From Undibacterium hunanense (GTDB lineage: Bacteria > Pseudomonadota > Gammaproteobacteria > Burkholderiales > Burkholderiaceae_D), in contig NZ_JACOGF010000011.1 in the NCBI RefSeq assembly GCF_014284335.1, positions 1-64,000 of the forward strand: a DNA stretch of 64,000 nucleotides, given 5' to 3'. This document shows positions 19,001 to 26,532 of the stretch, piece by piece. The notes under the pieces were generated by a model. The model did not search any database. It was not told the origin of the DNA and saw only the letters and a program-made list of their open reading frames with translations. Each line of letters begins with the position of its first letter. Within the stretch, counting starts at the first letter, position 1. The position numbers were made by a program, and so were the translations under genes.

Positions 19001-22000
19001 AATAAGGCGGGAGATGTCATTGTCGAAGGTGCGACTAACGGTGTTGATACCGTGCAGGTGCCATTCAGCTATACAGTACCGGATGGCGTACGCAATATCA
19101 CAGGTACGGGCAATGCCAGCATCACCTTGACAGGCAACGGGCTAGCCAATGTGATTACTGGAAATGCAGGTAATGACACACTGGTTGCGGGTGCAGGCCT
19201 GGCGACTTTGGTTGGTGGAACAGGCAATAACGTGTTTGTTGTAAATAATACCGCTGACGTTATCACTCAGGCAGCCAATACCAATACCAATCTTGTTCAG
19301 ACGTCGGTCAGCTATACATTGCCAGCCAATGTACAGAATATCACTGGCACGGGTAGCGCCAATATCACGCTGACGGGAAACAACCTGGCCAATGTGATTA
19401 CAGCCAATACCGGTAATGACACCCTGATTGCAGGGGCAGGAAACGATACACTGGTCAGTGGTATAGGTAAAAACACGCTGACAGGCGGCGCTGGCAACAC
19501 CACTTATGTCTATAACAAAGGAAATGGCCAAACCACAATTACACAAAGCGCCAGTGGCGATACGTTGAAATTTGGAACAGGTCTTACAGCGGCGGATATT
19601 CACGCCAGTTCAACAGGCAGCGGCAGCTCTACTGTCGTGACCATGACAGTGACTGGTGGCGGGTCAGTGATTGTGAATGGCAATACGCTGGCACAGGTTA
19701 GTTTTGCTGATGGCAGCACATCCACAATCACTAAATTGCTTGGGGCTGCAACGACCCTATATTCGGCGACTAGTGCTGTTATGCCAGCAGGTATAACGTC
19801 ATTGGTGCTGACGGGTACTGCCAATATTACCGGCACTGGCAATACCACGGCCCACACGATCACGGCAAACAGCGGGAACGATACGTTGATAGCTGGCAGT
19901 GGCTTAGCTACCTTGATTGGCGGCACCGGAAACGACACATTTGTGGTCAATAATATTGCAGACGTAATTGTGCAGGATGTTGATACCAATCCCAATCTGG
20001 TTCAAACCTCAGTCAGTTACACCTTACCAGCCAATGTGAAAAATATCACCGGTACAGGTACCGCGAATATCACCCTGACAGGCAATAACCTGACGAATAT
20101 CATCACGGCCAACTCAGGTAATGACACCCTGGTTGCCGGCAGTGGTGTGGCAACGCTGGTAGGTGGTGCAGGCAGCAATGTATTTGTGGTTAACAATACC
20201 GCAGACGTTGTCACTCAGGCCGCCAATTCGAAGACACATCTGGTGCAGACTTCTGTCAGCTACGCTGTGCCTGCGAATGTGCAAAACATTACTGGTACTG
20301 GAACGGCAAATATCACGCTGACCGGTAATACGCTGTCGAATGTGATTACCGGCAATGCTGGCAATGACACACTTGTGGCGGGTACTGGCGTGGCTACTTT
20401 GGTAGGTGGTGCTGGCAGCAATGTATTTGTGGTCAACAATACAGCAGACGTTGTTACTCAGGCCGCCAATTCGAAGACACATCTGGTGCAGACTTCTGTC
20501 AGCTACGTTGTGCCTGCGAATGTGCAAAACATTACCGGTACTGGAACGGCAAATATCACCCTGACCGGTAATACGCTGTCGAATGTGATTACCGGCAATG
20601 CAGGCAATGACACCCTGGTTGCAGGCAGTGGCGTGGCTACTTTGGTAGGTGGTGCTGGTAGCAATGTATTTGTGGTCAACAATACCGCAGACGTTGTTAC
20701 CCAGGCCGCCAATTCCAAGACACATCTGGTACAGACTTCCGTCAACTATGTGTTACCAGCCAATGTGCAGAACATTACTGGCACCGGGACAGCAAATATT
20801 ACTTTGACCGGTAACAGCATGGCGAATGTGATTACTGCTAACTCCGGTAACGATACTCTGGTTGCCGGCAGTGGTGTGGCAACGCTGGTAGGTGGGGCAG
20901 GTAGCAACGTGTTTGTGGTTAACAATACCGCAGACGTTGTTACCCAGGCTGCTAATTCGAAAACGCACCTGGTGCAGACCTCTGTCAGCTACGTCGTGCC
21001 TGCCAACGTGCAGAACATTACTGGCACCGGCACGGCAGATATCACACTGACAGGTAATACGTTATCGAATGTGATTACTGGAAATGCAGGGAATGACACA
21101 CTGATTGCAGGTACAGGTCTGGCAACCTTGATAGGTGGAACGGGCAATAACGTCTTTGTTATCAATAATGCGTCTGACGTGATTACTCAGGCAGCCAATA
21201 CCAATACCAATTTGGTACAGACGTCGGTGAGCTATACCTTGCCAGCAAACGTACAAAATATGACTGGCACAGGTAGCGGCAATATCACCCTGACAGGCAA
21301 TTCTTTGAACAATGTGATTACCGGTAATGCTGGCGCCCACAAACTGGTGGCGGGTGCTGGTGACGATACCTTGATCGCAGGATCAGGTCTGGCAACGATG
21401 ACCGGTGGGGCAGGCAATGTCACCTTCTATGTTAACAATGCGGCTGACGTAGTTGTTGCACAAAGCGGTACCAATCTCAACAAGGTGTATTCGTCGGTAA
21501 GCTATACAGCTCCAGCCAATGTGCAGGATTTGTTTTTGACAGGAAGCGCAGCCCTGACTGCTACTGGTAATAGCGGCAACGGCATTATTGTTGCGAATAG
21601 CGGTGCTGATACACTGGTCGGTGGTTCGGGTGTGTATGTACTTGAAGCAGGAAATGGGGCCAGTACATTGAAAGATACGGCAGGTGCCAATGTGATGGTT
21701 GGTGGTGCAGGCAATACCACCATGATAGGTGGTACCGGGGCCCAATATATTGCTGCGGGTGCGGGTACAAATACGATCACTTTGGGGGCCGGTACAGCAG
21801 TGGTTGGCGTTAACGCCGGTGATGGAAAATCTACCATTACTGCTGGTGCCGGTGTGTCAAACACACTGTCGCTGGGTGGCGGAATAGACTATGCCAACCT
21901 GACTTTCAGTAAGAGTGGCAATAATCTGATACTCGGTACAGGTGGTGCCAACACAATCACTTTCCAAAATTGGTATAGCTCGACTGCGAATCAAAATTTT

Positions 22001-22369
22001 GTCAATCTGCAGGTGATTGAACAGGCCGCCAGCACTTACAACGCCAGCTCAACCAATGTCTTGTACAACCAGGCAGTGGAAGAGTTTGACTTCAAGAAGC
22101 TGGTTACCTTGTTCAATACCGCCCTTGCCGCAACGCCAACCATGACCAGCTGGAACCTGATGAGCAGTATGTTGACTGCACATCTGAGTGGTAGCAGTAC
22201 GACAGCCATCGGCGGTGATCTGGCCTACTATGATGGTTTGCGTGGCAACCTGACAGGTATCAATCTGGCGACGGCAGTGAGCACATTGCAAAGTGCTTCA
22301 TATGGCAAGACGGCGCAGACGATTGATGCCTGGGCTGGTATCAGTAACAGCAATAATCGCATTCAATAA
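10022..22369 (+). CDS. Giant RTX-type secreted protein with N-terminal lipase-like domain and internal beta-propeller
   Basis: An intact 4115-residue T1SS substrate. Residues 1-540 hold an alpha/beta-hydrolase domain with the class-3 lipase elbow GHSLGG (188-193, nucleophile Ser190). Classic calcium-binding RTX nonapeptides start near 550 (GGKGDDYIEGEGGAD) and are dense to about 1230. Residues 1240-2360 alternate RTX blocks with the RTX-associated domain of type DTLxFGxGI...FADGS. About 2373-2723 is a beta-propeller with six visible copies of DPTGKYAY and ADGTLT. Residues 2790-3830 are mainly 81-residue repeats, several nearly identical. The last 120 residues are a non-repetitive T1SS C-terminus. 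There is no N-terminal signal peptide, and I found a single Cys (about 846). Lipase activity is inferred from the motif only; surface adhesion or toxin roles are both possible. Confidence 0.88.
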   Translation: MASTNTGTSMANIHNAFINAILADASYVKTLGKNETGENLASELVTRMTSPLASYIGENFIVLDVTPPNFSSFNAVVWKEISTGKVFVSIRGTQEFLEDLIVADMDLAKSAQARLQLVDMVNWWLRITTPVGQTAAQVGLDLAFALPNQILTALDLIPVSTKYVSKDGVPGEGIISASTLMNGVQVDGHSLGGYLASAFTRLFGSQAHVEHTSTFNSAGFAPGYEKIFSQLQNVIGQGYGNASFSNESQQSNYFAQNGFNITTNNAYFSQVGQRIPLFNERDLTQIGNHFMYKISDLLALGDALYKLDPTLNIDALNTLISDGAGTMDASLEGVLDAVRKILFGPQTVPTLIGDSSGSSLTRQSFHFNLEDLQVRGGDDGPFHQLMGKVFIDKAAPTSDEAKKNIGAFLSLYYLAPFTFRTDSSIETQLITAQGDIGSKWLADKSLSQSDRDLGKANFTDQWYLDRSNFIAAFIEANNSKSNNATSFDPNTWIIADSDSSRTLTLSPYSGDPLDPLGNAQGSSNPIGQLNKVYFGKRLTANSITADSSNSHIYGGNVDDVLTGGKGDDYIEGEGGADILIGGVGSDTLVGGDGVDIYRFSTNDGLDQIIDSDGQGVISINGQNITGGVAVANGNKEWISNENSNIKLTLLEQVGGKKDLVINYGSGDFVNIKNFHDGDFGINLQNNVLALSNTGTVLKPLDHYEYRSDGVHKSYTVYDANLTGVAKNDNYSVVTDNDANHVWIGDGNSSITGGTGNDLIVTQNGKSTISGGGGQDLFLVGNGDNQIFAGVKNTDLNFSAIIALQDTAVATNSKGAFIAVGDGNNTIVGGNGNDAISLGTGNNYVICGPGSVTLSGGTETTLLGPDWTTSIAGASVRYSHVGGVVLSPYNASAGYQGNVLIDDSGSNQAGVPFGVGNDTIIGGNGNSYYMLSNGNNYLDAGDGNDYIHAGVGNNSIFGGGGNDTIFGGGGNNYIETGSGDDLVVLQGGKSTVYGGSGNDTIYSGDLGANWATSQKNNNTYLVAGTGNTALYGAGGSDTLVGGSGKDSLYAGSGKETLIGGSGKTLMVAGSGNDHMKAGTGDTTMIGGAGNDTIIGGSGRMDVTGGSGDATIIGGSGVAHIWGGSGKNIISAGDGGDASEATQVTAGAGDTTIYGGLGIDNIFAGTGTNLIYSGDGGTKDNPTTVSLSSGEATIYGGAGVVQMTAGSGKATMVAGAGSNTFFGGIGASTYKIDGNSGQTKINDSKAADTLLFGNGVYFTDITVRVERFSNGTVTTLQLESGATVTINSGELSLIKFADGGTTTLAELQSNEVTIGSKTYSKVSATANTGVTDLVMTGGNDVVATGNELDNVIVSNYGNDTLISGGGNDTMVGGGSSVRYVIGSGSQITTINSSRGGDILSYGTGVTVANLSVSVTTASDGKSVYTLTNSAGGSTVINANADGTSVDTISFANGSSASLSTLLAGIPNGPTSATSSVDVILPSGIRNMTLTGTGNLTATANNFGNVITANDGNDMLIGGAGNDTLIGGIGQDTLKGGGGDDSLVAGSGNTVLYAGSGNNTLVGGHGNNLYYGETGNDTIIAGTGNDTLVAGSGKEVLQIASDRNHVTATSTAGADGSANVLLTIPIANSSVLIQNVTASQSPSILLGDKSTVTLSQLLALNPANSISSATGMVMPLTAVKLTLTGNADVSVTGNMFDDVIIANAGNDTLIAGTGNDTLVAGAGNATLVGGAGKEQYLIQAGTGKTTIQQSALRDSLAYSTGVLASSLTATAVTSSDGTKDVTIQNKLGGSVVIKNWSASSLNNFVFADGSTVTVAQLLGQSPTGPTAMTSSTSVPVLPAGILNLTLTGSGNLTATGNDLPNLITANSGNDTITAGSGPSTLVGGSGNSVLIGGTGDDTLIAGAGLTTLIGGAAGTKDTFVINNAADVIIAGAGAANHIEQSSVSVTAADGLLQLTGIGSDNIVLTANNLNDIITANSGNDTLVAGTGNSTLVGGTGADTFLIRSGTGNTTITKTSAQDRLTFGAGIGLNTLSATTARQADGSYTLTVVSSTSGSVIIPNWNANVLNQINFADGSTYSLGRLLAQATTGPTAATSAYNIRMAAGVQHLTLTGSSNLVVYGNELDNVIVANNGNDTIYASDFFRGSGIGGNATLIGGSGNSELDAGFGDATLIAGSGLVTMVGGADNTHDTFIVNNSSDVLLAGPGNASFTVQTSVSFTLPNAIAGHTTSLVATGSDNLTLKGNSGASTIIANSGNDVLIAGSGNDTLVAGSGSDTLTGGAGSVTYLVSKGNGNVTVTNSSTRDTLQFGAGITSANVSYSNALVANVQTMTFSVAGGPSIAVQGNLGKVRFADGSYNTYVSDGLGNTTISNYAVVSKPTTNYIYLGSTDTNIDGGNLSVFVQGNAGGLTSVNKIIAGNNSNISDIAISVSGKYLYASSRTVDVNTNSNVWEYAIAADGTLTMIGATATMGNGVNSNGSVRASGITFDPTGRYAYTINFGNYISQFTVAQNGALTPLSTPNITSSTAKSIIIDPTGKYAYVAENGNSPSVLQFNIGADGALTPMATARVTGTVSYQFSASAKPVIDPSGKFLFYGPAEYSIGANGQLTFMGNVFETGGLISQVVIDKSGKYVYQISSNGTGIYGYNLNANGSVTALPTQITASGTAMSALTIDPSGKFIYAAANAGAVMLEYAIGADGVLSPLVNSSINTNIGSSISYTTFAIATATENTSSIVSTVLSNDSWTKADGSYGSNVYNVDGSSSGTVHNVNGTVTTYTNDGVTLSTSGSYVAPGTTINLKGTGTADISLTGNSQANVITANAGNDTLIAVGANDTLIGGTGKDTLSGGTGNTTYVFNKGNGNTTINQTANTDTLKFGTGITAADIVASSTGSGTTTIVTLTIASGGVIVLNNNALTQVSFADGSTSTISKLLGAASTLYSSTSVVMPAGITSLILTGTADISGTGNSLSHTITANSGNDTLIAGSGPATLIGGVGNDTFVLNKAGDVIVEGATNGVDTVQVPFSYTVPDGVRNITGTGNASITLTGNGLANVITGNAGNDTLVAGAGLATLVGGTGNNVFVVNNTADVITQAANTNTNLVQTSVSYTLPANVQNITGTGSANITLTGNNLANVITANTGNDTLIAGAGNDTLVSGIGKNTLTGGAGNTTYVYNKGNGQTTITQSASGDTLKFGTGLTAADIHASSTGSGSSTVVTMTVTGGGSVIVNGNTLAQVSFADGSTSTITKLLGAATTLYSATSAVMPAGITSLVLTGTANITGTGNTTAHTITANSGNDTLIAGSGLATLIGGTGNDTFVVNNIADVIVQDVDTNPNLVQTSVSYTLPANVKNITGTGTANITLTGNNLTNIITANSGNDTLVAGSGVATLVGGAGSNVFVVNNTADVVTQAANSKTHLVQTSVSYAVPANVQNITGTGTANITLTGNTLSNVITGNAGNDTLVAGTGVATLVGGAGSNVFVVNNTADVVTQAANSKTHLVQTSVSYVVPANVQNITGTGTANITLTGNTLSNVITGNAGNDTLVAGSGVATLVGGAGSNVFVVNNTADVVTQAANSKTHLVQTSVNYVLPANVQNITGTGTANITLTGNSMANVITANSGNDTLVAGSGVATLVGGAGSNVFVVNNTADVVTQAANSKTHLVQTSVSYVVPANVQNITGTGTADITLTGNTLSNVITGNAGNDTLIAGTGLATLIGGTGNNVFVINNASDVITQAANTNTNLVQTSVSYTLPANVQNMTGTGSGNITLTGNSLNNVITGNAGAHKLVAGAGDDTLIAGSGLATMTGGAGNVTFYVNNAADVVVAQSGTNLNKVYSSVSYTAPANVQDLFLTGSAALTATGNSGNGIIVANSGADTLVGGSGVYVLEAGNGASTLKDTAGANVMVGGAGNTTMIGGTGAQYIAAGAGTNTITLGAGTAVVGVNAGDGKSTITAGAGVSNTLSLGGGIDYANLTFSKSGNNLILGTGGANTITFQNWYSSTANQNFVNLQVIEQAASTYNASSTNVLYNQAVEEFDFKKLVTLFNTALAATPTMTSWNLMSSMLTAHLSGSSTTAIGGDLAYYDGLRGNLTGINLATAVSTLQSASYGKTAQTIDAWAGISNSNNRIQ
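17140..18190 (+). other. Beta-propeller (YVTN/lactonase-like) domain inside the giant RTX gene
   Basis: Six repeats are visible, each with a hydrophobic strand pair around xDPTGKYxY (for example FDPTGRYAY, IDPTGKYAY, IDPSGKFLF, IDKSGKYVY, IDPSGKFIY) and a turn of the type GADGALTP. This pattern is that of the 7-bladed lactonase/YVTN propeller families. It interrupts the RTX repeat array between residues of about 2373 and 2723. Confidence 0.75.
20036..21493 (+). repeat. Six tandem 243-bp repeats within the giant RTX gene
   Basis: The NITGTG motif recurs at 20036, 20279, 20522, 20765, 21008 and 21251, exactly 243 bp (81 codons) apart. An earlier pair sits at 19088 and 19331. Units at 20279 and 20522 share long identical stretches, so the array expanded recently or is homogenised. 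Each unit encodes NITLTGN, a GNDTLxAG RTX turn, FVVNNTADV and QTSVSY. Confidence 0.9.
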
Positions 22370-22406
22370 TAGATAGCGACTCGTATGCCGTAGCAGCTTT
22401 AACGAG

Positions 22407-22440
22407 GTGACGCATTGATTGATTTAAATTGATGCGTCAC
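22407..22440 (+). promoter_or_regulatory. Intergenic hairpin between the giant gene and hlyD
   Basis: GTGACGCAT (22407-22415) pairs perfectly with ATGCGTCAC (22432-22440) around a 16-nt loop. No T-run follows, so it is not a standard terminator. It may block 3' exonucleases or tune expression between substrate and export genes. Confidence 0.5.
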
Positions 22441-22532
22441 TAATCGTTGTGGTGGCTGCAATGAATAGACTTGAATTGAATTTAAGGGAATAAATGTGAA
22501 GCGGTATGCAGTAACAATAAAGAGTGTTCGCC

Positions 22533-23912
22533 ATGAGTAAAGAATCAGGGCGTCAGGAAAACGTGTTGTCACCAGATGCCCTGGATTTTGCTCCAGGATT
22601 GCTGGCCATTCAGGATAGCCCACCGGCGCGTCTGCCAAGGGTGACGCTGTATATGGTGGCAACATTGTTTCTTGTCTTGATCGTATGGGCTGTTTTTGGG
22701 CGGCTTGATATCGTTGCCAGTGCAGAAGGGCGTCTGGTGCCGCAATCGTATGTCAAGATAGTTCAGCCTGCAGATGCCGGTATCGTTCAGGAAATATTGA
22801 TACAGGATGGTCAGCATGTCGTCGCTGGTCAGGTCTTGATGCGCATGGATACCAAAGATGCAACAGCCGATGGAAGTACGTTGCAGACACAGTTAGCTTT
22901 GCGTTCTTTGCAATTGAGAAGAATCGATGCGGAATTGAATAACAAGCCTATGCTCAAAATGGCAGGCGATCCGGATGATTTATTGAGCCGTATTCTGTCC
23001 CAGTACACCGATCACCGGCGCGTGTATACCGATGCAATGGAACAGATTCGCCAGACGAATGAACGAGCCACTCATGATGCATCTTCCGGTAGGGAAGTGT
23101 TGGGGAAATTACGTGAAGTTGTGCCCCTCCTGAAGCAACAGGCGGAATCTTATGCCGAGATGGGTAAGGATGGTTATGTGGCGCAGCTGCAAGTGCAAGA
23201 GAAGCAGCGTGAATATATAGAAAAATCACGTGACCTGAAAGCACAGGAATCTACCTTGGCCAGTTTGGAGTCGGCGGTGATCGGGACAGTCAAACAAATG
23301 GCTGAGTTGACTTCCAAGTACCGTAGCGAGCTACAAAATGAGCGTATCGATGCAGAAGGGCAGTATCGAAAATTGCAGCAGGATATGGTCAAACATGAAC
23401 ACAAGACCAGTTTGCTGGAGTTGAAGGCACCACAAGCCGGTATTGTCAAAGATTTGGCAACGCACACCGCAGGTACGGTAGTTTCACCAGGAACAGTGCT
23501 CTTGTCGCTGGTACCTGACAATGAAGCGCTCGTAGCCGAGATCATGGTAAAAAACGATGATGTGGGTTTTGTTTATCCACACCAGAATGTCAAGGTAAAA
23601 CTGGCTGCTTACCCGTTCCAGCAGTATGGCATGCTGGATGGCGAAGTGCTGACCATTGGTGCAGATGCCAGTGACATGCAGCAGGCATCACAAGGTAGCT
23701 CGGCGAAAGAGAGAGAGAAGTCCGGCTCAGCCACGATCTATAAGGCACTTATCAGCTTGAAGTCACAACAGCTGGATATCGATAATAAACAATATAAATT
23801 GTTACCAGGCATGCAGGTGATTGCAGAAATCAATCAAGGGAAACGTACTGTTCTGGAATATATTTTGTCGCCGTTACAAAAAACCGTGAAAGAAAGTGGG
23901 CGCGAGCGATGA
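22533..23912 (+). CDS. HlyD family type I secretion periplasmic adaptor
   Basis: Membrane-fusion protein linking the ABC exporter to the outer-membrane channel. 459 aa with a cytoplasmic N-terminus of about 40 residues, one transmembrane helix (VTLYMVATLFLVLIVWAVFG), a lipoyl half-motif (VQPADAGIVQEILIQDGQ), and a long coiled-coil hairpin at about 110-300 with many Gln/Glu heptads. The second lipoyl half follows (LKAPQAGIVKDLATHTAGTV), and the C-terminus EYILSPLQK is typical of HlyD. The ATG at 22533 has AAGAG 8 nt upstream; a GTG at 22524 is less likely. Its stop overlaps the start of the TolC-type gene by 4 bp (ATGA), indicating translational coupling. Confidence 0.93.
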   Translation: MSKESGRQENVLSPDALDFAPGLLAIQDSPPARLPRVTLYMVATLFLVLIVWAVFGRLDIVASAEGRLVPQSYVKIVQPADAGIVQEILIQDGQHVVAGQVLMRMDTKDATADGSTLQTQLALRSLQLRRIDAELNNKPMLKMAGDPDDLLSRILSQYTDHRRVYTDAMEQIRQTNERATHDASSGREVLGKLREVVPLLKQQAESYAEMGKDGYVAQLQVQEKQREYIEKSRDLKAQESTLASLESAVIGTVKQMAELTSKYRSELQNERIDAEGQYRKLQQDMVKHEHKTSLLELKAPQAGIVKDLATHTAGTVVSPGTVLLSLVPDNEALVAEIMVKNDDVGFVYPHQNVKVKLAAYPFQQYGMLDGEVLTIGADASDMQQASQGSSAKEREKSGSATIYKALISLKSQQLDIDNKQYKLLPGMQVIAEINQGKRTVLEYILSPLQKTVKESGRER

Positions 23913-25273
23913 GCAGTGCCCGAACTTTTATGCTGGCCAAGATAGAAATGCATTGGAAGATTGCAGGCTTGTTTGTTATAAGCTTGCTTGCTTCACCAGC
24001 AGTAGATGCCAGTGATCTGATGGAGGCATATCGCCTGGCGCAGCTTGGTGACCCAGCCTTCCAGGCTGCAACATATGCGCTGGAGACCGCTCGTCAAAAA
24101 ATCCCCCAGGCGCGCGCAGGTTTGCTGCCGGTGGTGTCCATGACTGGCAATGAAGGTACTACCAGTGCGACAACCACTTTCTCTGATGTATTGCCTGTTG
24201 ACCGTAACATGCGTGCATGGAGTTGGAATTTGCAACTCACGCAACCATTGTTGCGTGTTGGAAGCTTGTACGCGTATCGTGAGTCCGGTTATCTGGTAAT
24301 GCAGGCGGAAGCCCAATTTGCACAAGCGCAGCAAGATTTGTTCTTGCGTGTTGCTCAGGCTTACTTTGGTGTATTGGTGGCACAAGATGCCATTGCCGCT
24401 GCAGAGGGACAGGTCACAGCTCTGGTACAACAGCAGGCAATCGTAAGCCGGGGCTTGCAACTTGGTACGCATGCAGTAACTGATGTGGATGACACGAAGT
24501 CACGGCTGGGCAGTGCACGCGCGCAACGCATTGCCGCGAGTAATACATTGGAGAGTGCGCAGGCCGATCTGGAGAAAGTCACTGGCAAAGCCATGGACAA
24601 TCTGGCTTTTTTGAAACCGGCCGCCTTACCTTCACCGCCAAGTCCCATGAATAGTCGAGCATGGATGGATGAAGCACGTAGCAGTTATCCTTTGGTGCGT
24701 GCTCAGCGCTCGGCCTTGGACGCTGCCAGAGAAACCATCAAGAAAACGCGTTCAGAACATCTGCCCAGCCTGGATTTGGTGGCGAATTACGGCAGTAATT
24801 ACAGTTCGCGAAGCTTGAGTACGCCAAGTGACTATAGTACGCGTGTTAACCAGCGTCAGATTAGCTTGCAATTGACTGTTCCATTGTTTGCTGGTGGGGC
24901 GGTGAACTCCAGGGTTGCCGAAGCAATTGCCAACATGAAAAAATTGGAGGCTGATCTGGAAGCCGCCAGCAGACAGGCGGCGACCGATGCGAGACAGGCT
25001 TTTGCGGGAGTCATTAATGGCCTGGCACTGATTGATTCTCTTAATATTGCTGTTGAATCAGGGCTGAACGCTGTGAAAGGTAACCAGGCAGGCTATCGCC
25101 TGGGCATTCGTGTCAATGTTGATGTGCTGAATGCACAACAGCAACTTTACAATGCACAGAAAGATTTATCAAAGGCGCGTTACGATACTTTGTTGCAAGG
25201 ATTGAAACTCAAGGCCGCCACTGGTGCATTGAATGAGGCAGATTTAAATGCTCTTAATTCAATGTTGCAATAA
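23909..25273 (+). CDS. TolC family outer-membrane channel of the T1SS
   Basis: Outer-membrane exit duct, 454 aa. After a signal sequence (WKIAGLFVISLLASPAVDA) come the two OEP repeats of TolC proteins, beginning SDLMEAYRLAQLGDPAFQAA. These have long helical stretches rich in Ala/Gln, with QPLLRVG and TVPLFAGGAVNSRV as the strand-turn signatures of repeats one and two, and NVDVLNAQQQLYNAQKDL near the end. The start overlaps hlyD by 4 bp. Start at 23909 places the signal helix at residues 14-32; a later ATG (23948) would give a tighter signal peptide. It completes the dedicated exporter. Confidence 0.93.
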   Translation: MSSARTFMLAKIEMHWKIAGLFVISLLASPAVDASDLMEAYRLAQLGDPAFQAATYALETARQKIPQARAGLLPVVSMTGNEGTTSATTTFSDVLPVDRNMRAWSWNLQLTQPLLRVGSLYAYRESGYLVMQAEAQFAQAQQDLFLRVAQAYFGVLVAQDAIAAAEGQVTALVQQQAIVSRGLQLGTHAVTDVDDTKSRLGSARAQRIAASNTLESAQADLEKVTGKAMDNLAFLKPAALPSPPSPMNSRAWMDEARSSYPLVRAQRSALDAARETIKKTRSEHLPSLDLVANYGSNYSSRSLSTPSDYSTRVNQRQISLQLTVPLFAGGAVNSRVAEAIANMKKLEADLEAASRQAATDARQAFAGVINGLALIDSLNIAVESGLNAVKGNQAGYRLGIRVNVDVLNAQQQLYNAQKDLSKARYDTLLQGLKLKAATGALNEADLNALNSMLQ

Positions 25274-25443
25274 TTGAATTTATTTTCAAAATGTGTTTGT
25301 GTGTCTGTCGTTTAGCTTTAACCGCTTATCGGATGAATATTACCGATCAACTGTTTCCCATCGCCAATGAAGTATTTTTATCTTATAGTCATTCTTAAGC
25401 TTATGATGTTGTATTCGATAAACTTTGGTATTACCCCAAATTC

Positions 25444-25989
25444 ATGATCAATCGCAAAACATTACCAGGCAAGACCCGAGGTTTTTCCCTGATAGAGCTA
25501 TTAATTGCCATGGTGATTCTGTCCATTCTGACAGCGATTGCCTATCCGAGCTTTCAACGCATTATCATGCGTACAAAATTGAATGCAGACAGTACCTTGT
25601 TTTCGCAGGATCTGGCATTTATGAAAGGCAAGGCGAAAACCAGGACGGGCAGCACGATTACGATGTGCCCCAGCTCAGATGGCGCGACTTGTACGGGGGG
25701 AGCCTGGGGTACTGGGCGGATTATCTTTTTTGATGAAAATGCTGATGGTATCGTGACTACTGGCAAGGATGAAATATTGGAAATCCGTGCGGCCTCTGGA
25801 GGAACGTCAGCCATTACTGTAACTGGTTTCAATACAGGGGCTAATATTCAATTCAAATCCACAGGAGAGGCCCGCTATTCGGGCGTGGTCAAGTTATGTG
25901 ACAGTAAGCTCTCCGGGGCATTTGGTATTTCTCAATCTGTCCTTGTCACTGGCATGGTGCATAAAACGACCAGCGTTACCTGTCCTTAG
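25444..25989 (+). CDS. fimT: GspH/FimT family minor pseudopilin (FimU position)
   Basis: Type IV pilus minor pilin, 181 aa. The prepilin site G|FSLIELLIAMVILSILTAIAYP lies at residues 13-34, with the cleaved Gly and Glu at position 5 of the mature protein. The C-terminal globular part carries Cys residues (MCPSS, TCTGG and the terminal TCP), as in FimT/FimU proteins. It is the first gene of the minor-pilin operon, in the place of Pseudomonas fimU. A promoter must lie in the 170 bp upstream (TATAGT near 25384 is a candidate -10), but no confident -35 was found. Confidence 0.88.
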   Translation: MINRKTLPGKTRGFSLIELLIAMVILSILTAIAYPSFQRIIMRTKLNADSTLFSQDLAFMKGKAKTRTGSTITMCPSSDGATCTGGAWGTGRIIFFDENADGIVTTGKDEILEIRAASGGTSAITVTGFNTGANIQFKSTGEARYSGVVKLCDSKLSGAFGISQSVLVTGMVHKTTSVTCP

Positions 25990-25998
25990 GATGATGAT

Positions 25999-26532
25999 AT
26001 GAGATTACAAAAGAAAATGGTGTTGAAGCGCATGGTCGGTGCCTCCTTGCTGGAAGTGTTGGTAGCGATTTTGATCCTGTCGTTGGCTGCCCTGGCGAAT
26101 GCGGGTTTGCAAATCGCTGGTATACGTGCCAATTCCAGTGCCAAATACCGATCAATTGCGGCAGCACATATCAATGATATGGCCGATCGTATGCGGGCCA
26201 ATCGTTCAGGGCTGAGTTATTTTAATTTGGTCAAAGGTATCCCGTCACTTGATCCGAAGTCTGGTTGTTCGGCTGTTGCTACGCCATGTAACGCAGCTGA
26301 GATGGCACAGCATGATTTTTATGAGTGGACTACTGCGCTTTCGAAAGCCATACCCGAAGCTCAGGCAGCTATTTGTCTCGATACCCAAGCAGGGCCAGCG
26401 AATGCTGCGACTGATACCTACGCTTCACCTACTTGTAGTGGCACAGGGACAACTTACAGCATCAAAGTCTGGTGGGATGATTCACACGGTGAAAAAATTC
26501 CTCAAATTTTTACGACAAATTTCCAGCCATGA
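25999..26532 (+). CDS. pilV: Type IV pilus modification protein PilV (minor pilin)
   Basis: 177 aa. The prepilin motif G|ASLLEVLVAILILSLAALA begins at residue 14, and the segment HINDMADRMRANR after the N-terminal helix is typical of PilV. The minor pilin complex primes pilus assembly at the inner membrane and helps display PilY1. It follows fimT by 9 bp, with AGGA upstream of its ATG, and its last 4 bp overlap the pilW start (ATGA). Confidence 0.9.
   Translation: MRLQKKMVLKRMVGASLLEVLVAILILSLAALANAGLQIAGIRANSSAKYRSIAAAHINDMADRMRANRSGLSYFNLVKGIPSLDPKSGCSAVATPCNAAEMAQHDFYEWTTALSKAIPEAQAAICLDTQAGPANAATDTYASPTCSGTGTTYSIKVWWDDSHGEKIPQIFTTNFQP

Noticed and set aside
19088..21493. CRISPR-like regular repetition
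   Set aside because: The 243-bp units are in frame, encode RTX-type repeats, and have no short repeat with unique spacers.
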